A stretch of 64,000 nt of DNA, taken from positions 62,001-126,000 of the forward strand of contig CAILZI010000141.1 of the NCBI GenBank assembly GCA_903838675.1. The letters run 5' to 3'. Positions 44,644 to 53,622 of the stretch are shown here, in pieces. The translations under genes and the position numbers were made by a program. Below the pieces are notes generated by a model. The model worked only from the letters and a program-made list of their open reading frames with translations, had not been told where the DNA came from and searched no databases. The first letter of the stretch is position 1. The number at the start of each line of letters is the position of its first letter. This DNA comes from an uncultured Verrucomicrobiota bacterium. GTDB taxonomy: Bacteria > Verrucomicrobiota > Verrucomicrobiia > Verrucomicrobiales > Verrucomicrobiaceae.

Positions 44644-44994
44644 ATGGAACTGCCCGATGTCATCGAACAATGCCTGAGCTTTCCCGGCGCGGAGGAAACA
44701 CAGCCGTTTGGACCTGAAGCGCTCGTTTACAAAGTCGGCGGCAAGGTGTTTGCCATCACCTCACCGGACGAATTTCCCTCCCGCATCAATCTCAAATGCG
44801 ACCCCGAACGTGCCATTGAACTGCGGGATGAACACAAAGGCATCAAACCCGGCTGGCACATGAACAAGAAACACTGGAACACCGTGATGCTCGATGGAAC
44901 CGTACCGCCAGCTCTCGTGCGGGAGCTGGTGGAGCATTCCTATCAGCTCGTGGTGGATGCTTTGCCGAAGAGGGTAAGGGAGGGGTTGAAATAA
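44644..44994 (+). CDS. MmcQ/YjbR-family protein
   Basis: 116 residues. Motifs CLSFPGAEETQPFGPEALVYKV, GGKVFAITSPDEFPSRINLKCDP and the signature PGWHMNKKHWNTVML are those of YjbR, a CyaY-like double-wing fold of unknown function, sometimes suspected of DNA binding. It is a lone gene, followed by about 80 bases without a feature. Confidence 0.9.
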   Translation: MELPDVIEQCLSFPGAEETQPFGPEALVYKVGGKVFAITSPDEFPSRINLKCDPERAIELRDEHKGIKPGWHMNKKHWNTVMLDGTVPPALVRELVEHSYQLVVDALPKRVREGLK

Positions 44995-45075
44995 ATGATC
45001 AGGGGTAAACGAGGGACGAGCGCCACTCCTGGTTTGTTTACTTGATTGCCCGGCTCCCTTCGGGTTTTGAAAAAT

Positions 45076-45576
45076 TCATGGCTTCACCACCCGAATAGGT
45101 GCCGGTGCCGTGCTAAACAAAGCCAAGATCTCTTTCGCGTCTTGTAGTGTCAGCGTTTTCAAATCAAGATGTTTGAGTACTTCAGCGTCGGGGGCTCCGG
45201 AACGCATCAGCACCACTCCATAGACTTCCTTTTTTGCTGCAATGCTCAGGTCGCGTGATGCAGTGAAGAGGCCGTATGGTTTTGCCATGCCTTCCCAGAT
45301 GGCGATTTCACGATCTGGATTCTCGTCGCGTCGAAAATCTTCAATCCACTTCTCGAGTGGAGTAGGATCTACCTCACGGAAAACAGATTGAAGGTATCTC
45401 ACACGTTCCAATTGTTTTTCCGTCAACGCTTCGTGCTGGATCGGTCCTTCTTTCAATTGAGCAGGATCAACCCACTCCCGTGTCTTTGGCTCCTTGATGC
45501 CATCACGCGACGACATCGCAACGATGACACCCGCGACAACTGCCACTACCCAAATGCCAGTCTTGAGATTCTTCAT
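45076..45576 (-). CDS. Membrane-anchored protein of unknown function
   Basis: 166 residues: a short Lys-rich start, one hydrophobic segment (GIWVVAVVAGVIVAMSS) that is an anchor or uncleaved signal, then a charged helical domain (EALTEKQLERVRYLQSVFREVDPTPLEKWIEDFRR). The C-terminus ends LALFSTAPAPIRVVKP. I do not recognise a family. It lies 46 bases downstream of the ExoIII gene on the same strand. Confidence 0.6.
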   Translation of the reverse strand: MKNLKTGIWVVAVVAGVIVAMSSRDGIKEPKTREWVDPAQLKEGPIQHEALTEKQLERVRYLQSVFREVDPTPLEKWIEDFRRDENPDREIAIWEGMAKPYGLFTASRDLSIAAKKEVYGVVLMRSGAPDAEVLKHLDLKTLTLQDAKEILALFSTAPAPIRVVKP

Positions 45577-45622
45577 GGGGAAGGATTCTGATTATGGGTC
45601 TCTTCGCGTTTGGTTGCTTGTG

Positions 45623-46378
45623 TCACCCCACCACCAGCTCCACCGGGCAATGGTCGCTGCCCATCACATCATCACGAATCGTGCATGACTTCAGCGCCGG
45701 TTTCAGCTTCTCCGAGGCCAGCCAATAGTCCAGACGCCACCCGATGTTCTTTGCCCGTGCATCGGGCGTGCGCTGCGTCCACCAGGTGTAGCGCCCGGGA
45801 TTTGGATCAAATTGGCGAAACACATCGAGGAAGCCCGCATCCAGATGCTTCGTAAAGCTGGCGCGTTCTTCATCGCTGAAGCCGGGGTTCATGCGGTTGG
45901 ATTTCGGATTGGCGAGATCAATCTCCTGATGCGCGCAGTTGAGGTCGCCACAGGCGATGACGGGCTTGGTCTTCTCCAGCTTCTTCAAGTGGGCGCGGTA
46001 GGCGTCGTCCCAGGAGAGGCGATAGCTCAGGCGGGCGAGTTCAGCCTGTGAGTTGGGTGTGTACACATTCACAAGGAAGAAGTCCGGAAACTCGACGGTG
46101 ATGAGGCGGCCCTCGCGGTCATGCTCGTCGATGCCGAAGCCCAGCGTGTTGGTCTTGAAGGGCACGCGGCTGAGGATGAGGGTGCCGGAATAGCCTTTCT
46201 TCACCGCGCTGTTCCATACGGCGCTGTAGCCGCTGAACCAGCCCAGATCCACCTGCTCCTGCTGCGCCTTGGTTTCCTGCAGGCAGATGACATCGGCATC
46301 GCCGCTGAGCATGTATTCGCGGAGGCCTTTGCCGAGGGAGGCACGGATGCCGTTGACGTTCCAGGAGGTGAGTTTCAT
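45623..46378 (-). CDS. xth: Exodeoxyribonuclease III
   Basis: 251 residues. AP-endonuclease motifs: SWNVNGIRASLGKGL, VICLQETKAQ with the metal-binding Glu, YSGTLILSR, VNVYTPNS, VIACGDLNCAHQEIDL, and the C-terminal NIGWRLDYWLAS and MGSDHCPVELVV with the catalytic Asp-His pair. It repairs abasic sites. It is divergent from the methyltransferase at 46472 with 93 bases between starts. Confidence 0.95.
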   Translation of the reverse strand: MKLTSWNVNGIRASLGKGLREYMLSGDADVICLQETKAQQEQVDLGWFSGYSAVWNSAVKKGYSGTLILSRVPFKTNTLGFGIDEHDREGRLITVEFPDFFLVNVYTPNSQAELARLSYRLSWDDAYRAHLKKLEKTKPVIACGDLNCAHQEIDLANPKSNRMNPGFSDEERASFTKHLDAGFLDVFRQFDPNPGRYTWWTQRTPDARAKNIGWRLDYWLASEKLKPALKSCTIRDDVMGSDHCPVELVVG

Positions 46379-46471
46379 GAGAGAGGGCGGAGTGAAGCCG
46401 GAAACCGTGTGCAGGAAAGAAGGGAATCAGAGAAGGTTGCGAATTGCGACTTCCGCAGCTTTGACTGCAGA

Positions 46472-47107
46472 ATGAGCTTTGACCTGCTGGCACCGCATTA
46501 CCGCTGGATGGAAGCGTTGTTCGCCGCAGGGCAGTTGCAGCGTTGTCGCACGGATCTGCTTGCGGTCATTTCAGCGCCTCAACAGGTCCTGATCTATGGC
46601 GAGGGCAACGGGCGTTTTCTCGTCGAGCTATGCCACCGCTTTCCTAATGCGCGAGTGACCGTGGTGGAGGCCAGCGCGGTGATGATTGATCTCGCACGTG
46701 TTCGGCTGCAGCGGGCGGGACTGTCAGGTGCGCTTGTGGAGTTCATCCATGCGGATGCGCTGACGTGGCAGCCACCAGCGGCGGCGTTTGATCTCATCGT
46801 GACCTGCTTCTTCCTCGATTGTTTTCGTGAGGATCATCTTCAACATCTGATGCCCACAATCGCCAGTGCAGCTGCCGGGGGTGCGCATTGGCTGCATGCA
46901 GATTTTCAAATCGCACCCGCAGGTCTGCGCCACGCATGCAGCCGGGTGATCGTGGCTGCGTTGTATGCGTTCTTTCGTTTTGTGACTCGGCTGCCCGCAC
47001 ATGAACTGGTCCATGTGGCGCCTTATTTAAGCGCTGCAGGATTCACCCGGTGGCAGCGGCGTGAGTTCGTTTTGGGCCTCTTGTTCTGCGAATGCTGGAA
47101 GCGTTGA
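46472..47107 (+). CDS. SAM-dependent methyltransferase
   Basis: 211 residues from ATG 46472, where the family-like N-terminus begins (MSFDLLAPHYRWMEALFAAG). Motif I is VLIYGEGNGRFLVEL, motif II VTVVEASAVMIDLA, and a later VTCFFLDCFREDHLQHLM. The substrate cannot be predicted. Its N-terminal pattern, with a short helix ending in APHYRWME, recalls methyltransferases acting on lipids or quinones. It is unrelated in position to the polyketide locus. Confidence 0.8.
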   Translation: MSFDLLAPHYRWMEALFAAGQLQRCRTDLLAVISAPQQVLIYGEGNGRFLVELCHRFPNARVTVVEASAVMIDLARVRLQRAGLSGALVEFIHADALTWQPPAAAFDLIVTCFFLDCFREDHLQHLMPTIASAAAGGAHWLHADFQIAPAGLRHACSRVIVAALYAFFRFVTRLPAHELVHVAPYLSAAGFTRWQRREFVLGLLFCECWKR

Positions 47108-47208
47108 GAGATTGCGTCTCATGATCTTCTCATGAGCGTCGCAGAACTTGCTCAATGGATGCCAATCCACGCGGATCAAAGCGAACGTATCCATGCTTTA
47201 TATGCGGC

Positions 47209-48123
47209 ATGGACCTTAAACCACACTCCCAAAACCGGTGGTTGCTTGCGCTGAGCCTCAGCGTCGTAGCAACCGTGTCACTCTCAACCGCCACTGCGGG
47301 CACACCCGTCGCAGCGAAAAATCCCGTGCCAGATGCTTTTGACTGGAAAGCGAACACCATCTCCCCGGTCACGAATCCGATGTACTTCGAAGATCCGGTG
47401 ATCCGCTCTGAAATCCGCCCGATCTTCATGTATAACAACTTCGCCAACAACTTCGCCACGGGTCGTGGCAGTGCACGGGCGGGAGCCATTCAATTCCGCT
47501 ACGCGATCACGGACCGACTTGCCTTCATCGCAACGCAGGACGGTTATCTGGACATCAACGGCACCGGAGTCAAAGGCAGCGGCTGGATGGATCTGGCCGT
47601 TGGTTTCAAATATGCATTGATCAATGATGTGCAAAACCAGTTCATCCTCACGCCGGGCTTCACCTTCCAGATCCCGACAGGCGACAAAGATGTGTTCTAC
47701 GGACGCGGTTCAGGCCAGTTCAATCCCTTCATCTCCTTTGCGAAGGGATTCGGCGACCTGCACATCACCGGCAACATTGGTGCGCTTATCCCAATGCTGC
47801 GCCAGGAGCAGAACACCATGGCCCATTACAGCTTGATGGTGGACTACTACGTCAGCAAATGGTTCGTCCCCTTCGCCACAGCGAACTTCTGGACCACGCT
47901 CAACAATGCCTCAAACGTGCCCGGCTTGCGCAGCAACGGCTACGATGTGATCAACTTCGGCGCGGGCAATGCCAGCACTGCCACTCAGGGCATGCTGGGC
48001 ATTGGTTTCCGCTCAAACATTCAGAAGAATGTCTCCCTTGGCTTTGCTTATGAAATGGCGGTCGTGAAGCCCTACGGCTTGGCCAACACCCGCTTCACCA
48101 TGGACATGAGCATCCGCTTCTAA
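47209..48123 (+). CDS. Outer-membrane beta-barrel protein (porin/MetA-pathway-like)
   Basis: 304 residues from ATG 47209, giving a signal peptide (RWLLALSLSVVATVSLSTATAG). The mature sequence is a run of amphipathic strands with aromatic residues and ends in Phe (TMDMSIRF), the usual outer-membrane barrel signal. The pattern FQIPTGDKDVFYGRGSGQFN resembles the phenol-degradation MetA-like barrel family. Its cargo is unknown. A strong terminator follows. Confidence 0.75.
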   Translation: MDLKPHSQNRWLLALSLSVVATVSLSTATAGTPVAAKNPVPDAFDWKANTISPVTNPMYFEDPVIRSEIRPIFMYNNFANNFATGRGSARAGAIQFRYAITDRLAFIATQDGYLDINGTGVKGSGWMDLAVGFKYALINDVQNQFILTPGFTFQIPTGDKDVFYGRGSGQFNPFISFAKGFGDLHITGNIGALIPMLRQEQNTMAHYSLMVDYYVSKWFVPFATANFWTTLNNASNVPGLRSNGYDVINFGAGNASTATQGMLGIGFRSNIQKNVSLGFAYEMAVVKPYGLANTRFTMDMSIRF

Positions 48124-48164
48124 GTTTGAGTTTTTGTTAGGTTGAGTCAGAAGTTAAGTTGGGG

Positions 48165-48195
48165 CGCACGGGGACGAAAGTCCCCGTGCGTTTCT
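48165..48195 (+). terminator. Rho-independent terminator of the beta-barrel gene
   Basis: An 11-bp perfect GC-rich stem (48165-48175 with 48180-48190) closes a GAAA tetraloop and is followed by TTTCT. It lies 41 bases after the stop. Confidence 0.85.
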
Positions 48196-48288
48196 ATTCC
48201 GGGCTTGTTGCTTTGCGATTGGCGGGGCAGGGTAAAATGATCTAAGTTGCCGGGGAGGGACGCCGTTGCATCATGGCCCCTCACAACC

Positions 48289-49308
48289 ATGACACGCCAA
48301 CCTCTTTCTCATGCCGCCGGCGCAATAGCGCTGCTTCTCGCTCTCAATTCCTGTGGCAAGCAAGAGCAGCCCGCAGCCACGCCACCGCCTGCGCCAGCAC
48401 CCGTCGCAGCCAAGCCCGCCGCACCAGCTCCTGTCCCCGCTCCTGCCCCTGCGCCCGTAAAACCCGCAGATCCTATTTTTACCGCCACACCTGTGGACTT
48501 GAACGGCTTCGGCAGTGATGAGCCCGCTCTGCGTGTCAATGAACCCACCCGGGGAGTGATCGTGATCGAGCCGAAGGACATCAAGCACACCTCGCAGCAG
48601 CATTGGGATCAATACGACTGCGAGAGCTTCAACGCCAAACGGTGGGGCCGCTACGAGGTACGCGTGACCTACACGCTCAGGAGCACCACGCTCGGCACGC
48701 AGTTCCGCTTTGCCCAGCAGCCGTTGAAAAAGACACTCATGGCCAGCAGCCAGCCCAAGAAGGTAGTTTATGGCACGGTGTATGTTGACAAGGCCACCAC
48801 GTATCCCTTCTCGCTTTTTGCTGCCGCCAACGGAACAGAGCCGGGATTTGAAATTCATGAAGTGGCCTTTGTGCCTGCGCCCGAAGGGCCTGCGCCGGTG
48901 CAGGCTGCAGACGGCAGCATCGTGCTCGAAGCCAGCAGCGCCACGACGTGGTCTGAAAACATGCGCTTCGAACCCAAATCTGAGAAAAACTGCCTCGGCT
49001 TCTGGACGAGCGAGGATGACTTCGCCGAGTGGGATTTCGAAGTCACCAAACCGGGCCGTTACAAAGTGACGGTCGTTCACGGCTGCGGCACAGGCAATGA
49101 GGGCAGCGAAGTCGCGGTGAAACTCGGTGAGCAGGAACTCAAATTTAAAGTCAAAGACACCGGGGGCTTCCAGAAATGGTCTGAAGAGCACGTCGGTGAA
49201 GTAGAGATCAAAAAGCCGGGCAAGATGCGACTGGTGATCGATCCCGTGTCGAAAACCAAGAGTGCCGTCCTTGATGTCAACAAAGTGGTGCTCACGCCGG
49301 TGAGCTGA
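48289..49308 (+). CDS. Lipoprotein with Pro/Ala linker and carbohydrate-binding-like domains
   Basis: 339 residues from ATG 48289; the signal peptide ends in LLLALNSCGK, a lipobox. A Pro/Ala-rich linker (about residues 28-58) precedes two beta domains: a first one around 75-205 and a second one (WDFEVTKPGRYKVTVVHGCG, then VEIKKPGKMRLVIDP) of the kind that often ends sulfatases and glycosidases in this phylum (DUF5077-like). It probably displays a sugar-binding domain on the cell surface. No enzyme motif was seen. Confidence 0.75.
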   Translation: MTRQPLSHAAGAIALLLALNSCGKQEQPAATPPPAPAPVAAKPAAPAPVPAPAPAPVKPADPIFTATPVDLNGFGSDEPALRVNEPTRGVIVIEPKDIKHTSQQHWDQYDCESFNAKRWGRYEVRVTYTLRSTTLGTQFRFAQQPLKKTLMASSQPKKVVYGTVYVDKATTYPFSLFAAANGTEPGFEIHEVAFVPAPEGPAPVQAADGSIVLEASSATTWSENMRFEPKSEKNCLGFWTSEDDFAEWDFEVTKPGRYKVTVVHGCGTGNEGSEVAVKLGEQELKFKVKDTGGFQKWSEEHVGEVEIKKPGKMRLVIDPVSKTKSAVLDVNKVVLTPVS

Positions 49309-49319
49309 GTTTCGCATGC

Positions 49320-49931
49320 ATGGACTGCGCACGCACCTCCACCCGTGATCCCGAAACCTGGCTCGATCTCGCGCCGGAGTTCTCACAGATCATGGCGCGG
49401 CAGGTGCGCGGTTGGATTCAGCGCTGGGAGCCGGATCTGACCGAGTCGATCAAATGGAACGTGCTGTGCTTCAGCGGCAGAAAAAACATCTGCGGTCTCA
49501 GCGCGTGCAAGAAGCACCTCGGCATCACCTTCTTTCGTGGCACGGAACTGCGTGAGATTACAGACTTGTTTGAAGGTGGCGAGGCCAACACCAGCATCCA
49601 GACCATTCGCGTCATCAAGCTGGAAAAACTGAATGCAAAGGCATTGCAGCGTCTGCTGCATGCCGCCGTGGCTTTGGATTCTGACGAATCCGCCAAGCCA
49701 CCGACGCCCAAGCATCGCGCCGAGTGGCCCATGCCTGCGGCACTTGCCAAGGCGCTGAAGCAAAACCCGAGAGCCGCAGCGGGATTCAAGGCCATGAGCA
49801 TTTCCTGCCAGCGCGAATACAAGGTGTGGATCAGTTCCGCAAAGCAGGAAGAAACCCTCCAGCGCCGACTGGCCGAAACACTCCGCGCTGTTGCCTCAGG
49901 CAAAAAGTGGGCGCAACGCAAAGAAGCCTGA
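49320..49931 (+). CDS. DUF1801 / YdeI-like protein
   Basis: 203 residues. An N-terminal DUF1801 domain (WEPDLTESIKWNVLCFSG, HLGITFFRGTEL) and a C-terminal YdeI/OmpD-associated domain (AALAKALKQNPRAAAGFKAM, REYKVWISSAKQEETLQRRL) are joined by a Pro-rich hinge. The function is unknown. It begins 11 bases after the lipoprotein stop, and its stop lies 3 bases from the convergent oxidoreductase. Confidence 0.85.
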   Translation: MDCARTSTRDPETWLDLAPEFSQIMARQVRGWIQRWEPDLTESIKWNVLCFSGRKNICGLSACKKHLGITFFRGTELREITDLFEGGEANTSIQTIRVIKLEKLNAKALQRLLHAAVALDSDESAKPPTPKHRAEWPMPAALAKALKQNPRAAAGFKAMSISCQREYKVWISSAKQEETLQRRLAETLRAVASGKKWAQRKEA

Positions 49932-49934
49932 AAG

Positions 49935-52217
49935 TTACGGCAGGTACTCCAGCCGGTCGGGCACGCCGTTGTTGTTGCTGTCAAAGGGCAGGGGATCATC
50001 GAGATCCTTGCGGCCATCTTCATCATGGTCGTTGCCAGGCTGCAGCCAGGAGTCGTCGTCATTGAGCCATTCGCCCTGCTGGCGCAGCGCATGCCAGAGC
50101 TGCACCACTGCATCGGCACGTGTGAGCGTGCGTTGTGCGACGTCTTTGCTGAAGAGACCGCGATCCACTGGAAGTTTCAAAGCCGTGGACCAGCGATAGA
50201 GCGTGGCCCAGTCGGCCTTGTTGTCGGGGTTGAAACTCTTGTCCGTCGTCACGATGCCCCAGCTGCAAAGGGATTCGATGGCAGCGCGATCTCCATCGTC
50301 CTGACTGACATCGCTGAAGCGTGGAACTGCAGCGACTTTCCAATCCGGTGGATTCGAATTGGCGCGGATGACTCGGGCCAGCACGCGGGCGAGTTCGCGG
50401 CGTGTCATGACGTGCTCCGCATCGAAGAAGACACTGCCTGATTCCGCCGGCCCGATGCCGCGTATGGCCAGCATGTTTGCCGCCTCAAAATACACCGCAT
50501 CGGAGGGCAGATCCTGCCAGGGCCAGAGCAGCACACCGGGGCCGCCCGTTCCACGCGCAAGACGCAGCTGAATCTCGCGCCAGTTTTTCTGCAAAGAAGC
50601 TGCCGCACGAGGCTGGACACCATCGCGCAGGCACAGCCATGCCAGCGTGGCACTCGCCTGACCGACGTGCATCATCTGCCCGTGCAGGCGCAGCGCACTC
50701 TGCACCACACTGCTGACGCCGATGTTCTTGGAGCAGCCGAGCAGTCCGTTCATTTGCACCGGCACAAGGCCGCGCAGCGGAAACATCGCGCGGTCAGTGT
50801 CCGTATGCCAGCCGCGTGACGGTGTCTGCACAAACTGCCACGGCCCGTTGCGATCTTCGCTGAGGAAACGGCGGCGCGTGGGATGGAAGTCGATGTTGAA
50901 CTGAAAGCCAAACAAGCCATCTGGCACCATCACCTTGGCCCACTTTGGTTCGCGTGTTTCAGCGCGGATGTCCTGCTCGCGCAGCATGTAGAGTGCTTCC
51001 AGGCGCAGACCTTCACGCACATACGGCTTTGGCGGCAGCAAATCGGACGTGCCAAACTCGGTGGTGAGCTTCATGTCGCGGAAGGACTGTGGGAAATCGC
51101 CCACACGATCATGCACCGCCGTTTGCAGGTGGTACAGCATGCCCAGCGTGTGCCGCTTCGCGTCGTCGAAAATGATCTGCCGCTGTGCGGGCGTGAGATT
51201 GACGATGTTTTTCTTCGATGCTCCAGCCTCCGTTTTTTCGAGTGCATCCACCACTCGCTGAGGCAGCTGGCACAGGGGATAATCCTGCACCGGCCAGTTC
51301 AAAAACGTCGCTTCCGTACCTGGAGCGAGACCATTGTGCCAGCGGTCCACCAGACGCCGGTGGGTGTACACACTCCAGCCTGACTGGCTGTAGGGGCCCG
51401 TGCTCATGTCGCTGTCCACCCAGGGTGGCGTTTTGTCGAGCTGCGCAAAGGAACGCGCATCGTAGCTCGCGGGCTTTGGAATAAGGCTGTTCTTGCCTGC
51501 CTCGCGTAGCACCACACACCAGGACAGCGGATTCATCTCCTGCTGGCCTGCGTCATCGAAGACGGCAGGGGCACTGGCTTCGCCAAAGCGGGATTTCAAG
51601 TCAGGGCCTGCACCGTATTTCGCGCCGCTGAGGCGGATGACATCGCCCCAGTCGGTGGAGTCGAGGGTGAGCTTTGCGCGAACGGTTAGAGGTTTTTCAG
51701 ACGGGCTGAAGCCCGAACTACGTACAAAGAGGCAGCCGGTGACCTGGTTGTTTTCGACGGTGATCTTGTTGGGCTGCCAGCCGCGCTCGATGCGCAGTAC
51801 TCCGGCATCGACATAAGGTTTGACGAGTTCTTCGAAAATCTTTGCCGCTGCTGCGGGCTCGATGGTTTCCGTGCCGCAGTAGGCGTTGCCGGGAGAAGGG
51901 ATACCATAGGTCTGCGAGTTGTGAGCGCGGATGCGGTTGATGACCTCGCTGTAAATGCCGCTGCGGGGAAAATTTACGCGACGACTGTTCACACCCGTCC
52001 ACTCATCCGGGCAACCCACACCTTCCGCACTGAACTGGCCGCCGAGCCAGTCGATGTCATTCACCAGCACGATTTTCTTCACGCCGAGTCGTGCCGCCTG
52101 CATTGCTGCTGCGCAGGCGGATTCATTGCCGCCGACGATGAGGAGATCGGCTTCGATGACTTCGGCCGATGCAGGCGCGAGGAGGCCTGCGAATAAGAAC
52201 AAGATGATTCGCCTCAT
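49935..52217 (-). CDS. Exported FAD-dependent oxidoreductase with SLH-like and Asp-rich C-terminus
   Basis: 760 residues. A signal peptide (MRRIILFLFAGLLAPASA) leads into a Rossmann motif LLIVGGNESACAAAMQAARLG of the FAD_oxidored family, with TLDSTDWGDVIRLSGAKYG and GCSKNIGVSSVVQSALRLHG later. After about residue 600 come SLH-like segments (MTRRELARVLARVIRA, FSDVSQDDGDRAAIESLCSWG) and an Asp-rich calcium-type stretch (DHDEDGRKDLDDP, DSNNNGVPDRLEYLP). It probably oxidises a carbohydrate or related compound outside the cytoplasm, attached to the envelope. Residues 165-177 are encoded by an embedded REP element. Confidence 0.9.
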   Translation of the reverse strand: MRRIILFLFAGLLAPASAEVIEADLLIVGGNESACAAAMQAARLGVKKIVLVNDIDWLGGQFSAEGVGCPDEWTGVNSRRVNFPRSGIYSEVINRIRAHNSQTYGIPSPGNAYCGTETIEPAAAAKIFEELVKPYVDAGVLRIERGWQPNKITVENNQVTGCLFVRSSGFSPSEKPLTVRAKLTLDSTDWGDVIRLSGAKYGAGPDLKSRFGEASAPAVFDDAGQQEMNPLSWCVVLREAGKNSLIPKPASYDARSFAQLDKTPPWVDSDMSTGPYSQSGWSVYTHRRLVDRWHNGLAPGTEATFLNWPVQDYPLCQLPQRVVDALEKTEAGASKKNIVNLTPAQRQIIFDDAKRHTLGMLYHLQTAVHDRVGDFPQSFRDMKLTTEFGTSDLLPPKPYVREGLRLEALYMLREQDIRAETREPKWAKVMVPDGLFGFQFNIDFHPTRRRFLSEDRNGPWQFVQTPSRGWHTDTDRAMFPLRGLVPVQMNGLLGCSKNIGVSSVVQSALRLHGQMMHVGQASATLAWLCLRDGVQPRAAASLQKNWREIQLRLARGTGGPGVLLWPWQDLPSDAVYFEAANMLAIRGIGPAESGSVFFDAEHVMTRRELARVLARVIRANSNPPDWKVAAVPRFSDVSQDDGDRAAIESLCSWGIVTTDKSFNPDNKADWATLYRWSTALKLPVDRGLFSKDVAQRTLTRADAVVQLWHALRQQGEWLNDDDSWLQPGNDHDEDGRKDLDDPLPFDSNNNGVPDRLEYLP
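51702..51721 (-). repeat. REP element embedded in the FAD oxidoreductase coding sequence
   Basis: On the minus strand the DNA reads GTAGTTCGGGCTTCAGCCCG: a GTAG head and a 6-bp hairpin with a two-base loop, the same plan as the REPs beside the RAYT (GTAGTCCCGGCTTTAGCC). It encodes part of VRSSGFSPSEKPL (residues 165-177) in frame, between VTGCLF and TVRAKL. Confidence 0.8.
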
Positions 52218-52260
52218 AAAAGTAGAGATGGTTCGCAGCGAGCTGCTGCTTTGCTAAAAC

Positions 52261-53526
52261 TCAAACTCCCGCCACCCGCACCGTCGCGTAGCTCTTCTTG
52301 CCTTTGCGAAGGATGCAGAGTCGGCCGCCGAGAAAGTTTTCGGCGGTGAGTGTTGGAGCGGCACCAGCAGCGACTTGCGCGTTGTTGATGTAGAAGCCGC
52401 CGCCTTTCATCAGGCGGCCGGCATCGCCCTTGGAAGTGGCGAGGCCGAGGGTGACCAGAAGGTCGGCAATCTGCGGGATGCTGGCGAGATCGACTTCCGT
52501 GCTTGGTGCGGAAGCGGTGGCTTCGATTAGCGTGCCCACATCGGCGGTGGCGAGATCGGCTCCGCCAAAGAGGGCCTGGGAGGCGAGGATGACTTTTTGC
52601 AGCTCTGCTTCGCCATGCACCATGCGGGTGACTTCGGCGGCGAGGCGTTTGTGGCCGCTGCGCTGTCCGGGGTTCGCGTTATGCTCGGCCTCGATGGCTT
52701 CGATCTCTTCGTGTGAGAGCAGCGTGAACTGGCGCAGGAAGCGTGGCACATCGGGGTCTTCGGAGTTCACCCAGAACTGGTAGAAGGCATACGGGCTCGT
52801 CTTGGTGGCGTCCATCCAGATGGCACCGGCTTCGGATTTGCCGAACTTTTTGCCCGAGCTCGTGGTGATGAGAGGGAAGGTGACCACGTAGGTCTGCTGG
52901 CCGCGCATTTTGCGCACGAGGTCAATGCCGGCGGTCATGTTGCCCCATTGGTCGCTGCCGCCGATCTGCACGGTGCAGCCATGGCGCTCATTCAGCACCA
53001 CGAAGTCGTAGGCCTGCAGAATCATGTAGGTGAATTCGGTGAACGAGATGCCTGCCTCGAGGCGGGAGCTCACGGAGTCCTTCGCCAGCATCCACGCGAT
53101 GGTGAAATTCTTGCCCACATCGCGCAGCAGTTCCACGGCGCTGAGTTTGCAGATCCATGAAGCATTGTCTTCGATGATGGTCTGCTCAGGAATGAGGATG
53201 CTGCGAATCTGCACCTCGATGCGCTTCACAAATTCAGCGACAGTCTCGGGCGTGTTGAGCGTGCGCTCGTTCGCCTTTCCACTGGGGTCGCCGATCAAAC
53301 CGGTGCCACCACCGACGATGGCGATGGCCTTGTGACCATGTTCCTGCACGCGGCGCAGCGCCATGAGCGGCAGCAGGTTGCCGATGTGCAGGCTGTCAGC
53401 GGTGGGGTCAAAACCGCAGTAGAAGGTCTGCGGCGTCTTGAGGGCTTCCTTGAGGGCTTCGAGGTCGCTGCACTGCTTGAGCAGGCCGCGCCATTCGAGA
53501 TCGGCGATCAGGTCGGTCGTGGGCAT
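52261..53526 (-). CDS. tyrS: Tyrosyl-tRNA synthetase
   Basis: 421 residues. The class I motifs are HIGN (47-50, after CGFDPTADSL) and KFGKS (227-231). The tyrosine-site segment QIGGSDQWGNMTAGIDLVRK is intact, and a C-terminal S4 domain (GDAGRLMKGGGFYINNAQV) binds tRNA. It starts 95 bases from the neighbouring lipoprotein stop on the same strand. Confidence 0.97.
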   Translation of the reverse strand: MPTTDLIADLEWRGLLKQCSDLEALKEALKTPQTFYCGFDPTADSLHIGNLLPLMALRRVQEHGHKAIAIVGGGTGLIGDPSGKANERTLNTPETVAEFVKRIEVQIRSILIPEQTIIEDNASWICKLSAVELLRDVGKNFTIAWMLAKDSVSSRLEAGISFTEFTYMILQAYDFVVLNERHGCTVQIGGSDQWGNMTAGIDLVRKMRGQQTYVVTFPLITTSSGKKFGKSEAGAIWMDATKTSPYAFYQFWVNSEDPDVPRFLRQFTLLSHEEIEAIEAEHNANPGQRSGHKRLAAEVTRMVHGEAELQKVILASQALFGGADLATADVGTLIEATASAPSTEVDLASIPQIADLLVTLGLATSKGDAGRLMKGGGFYINNAQVAAGAAPTLTAENFLGGRLCILRKGKKSYATVRVAGV

Positions 53527-53622
53527 GAGAGGGGGTAGATAAAGGATGAATTCAGAATGGCGAAAAAGGCGGCGGCCCGCTCAAACTTCGTCCTTCATGA
53601 TGCAGGTGGCGGAATGACGCTT

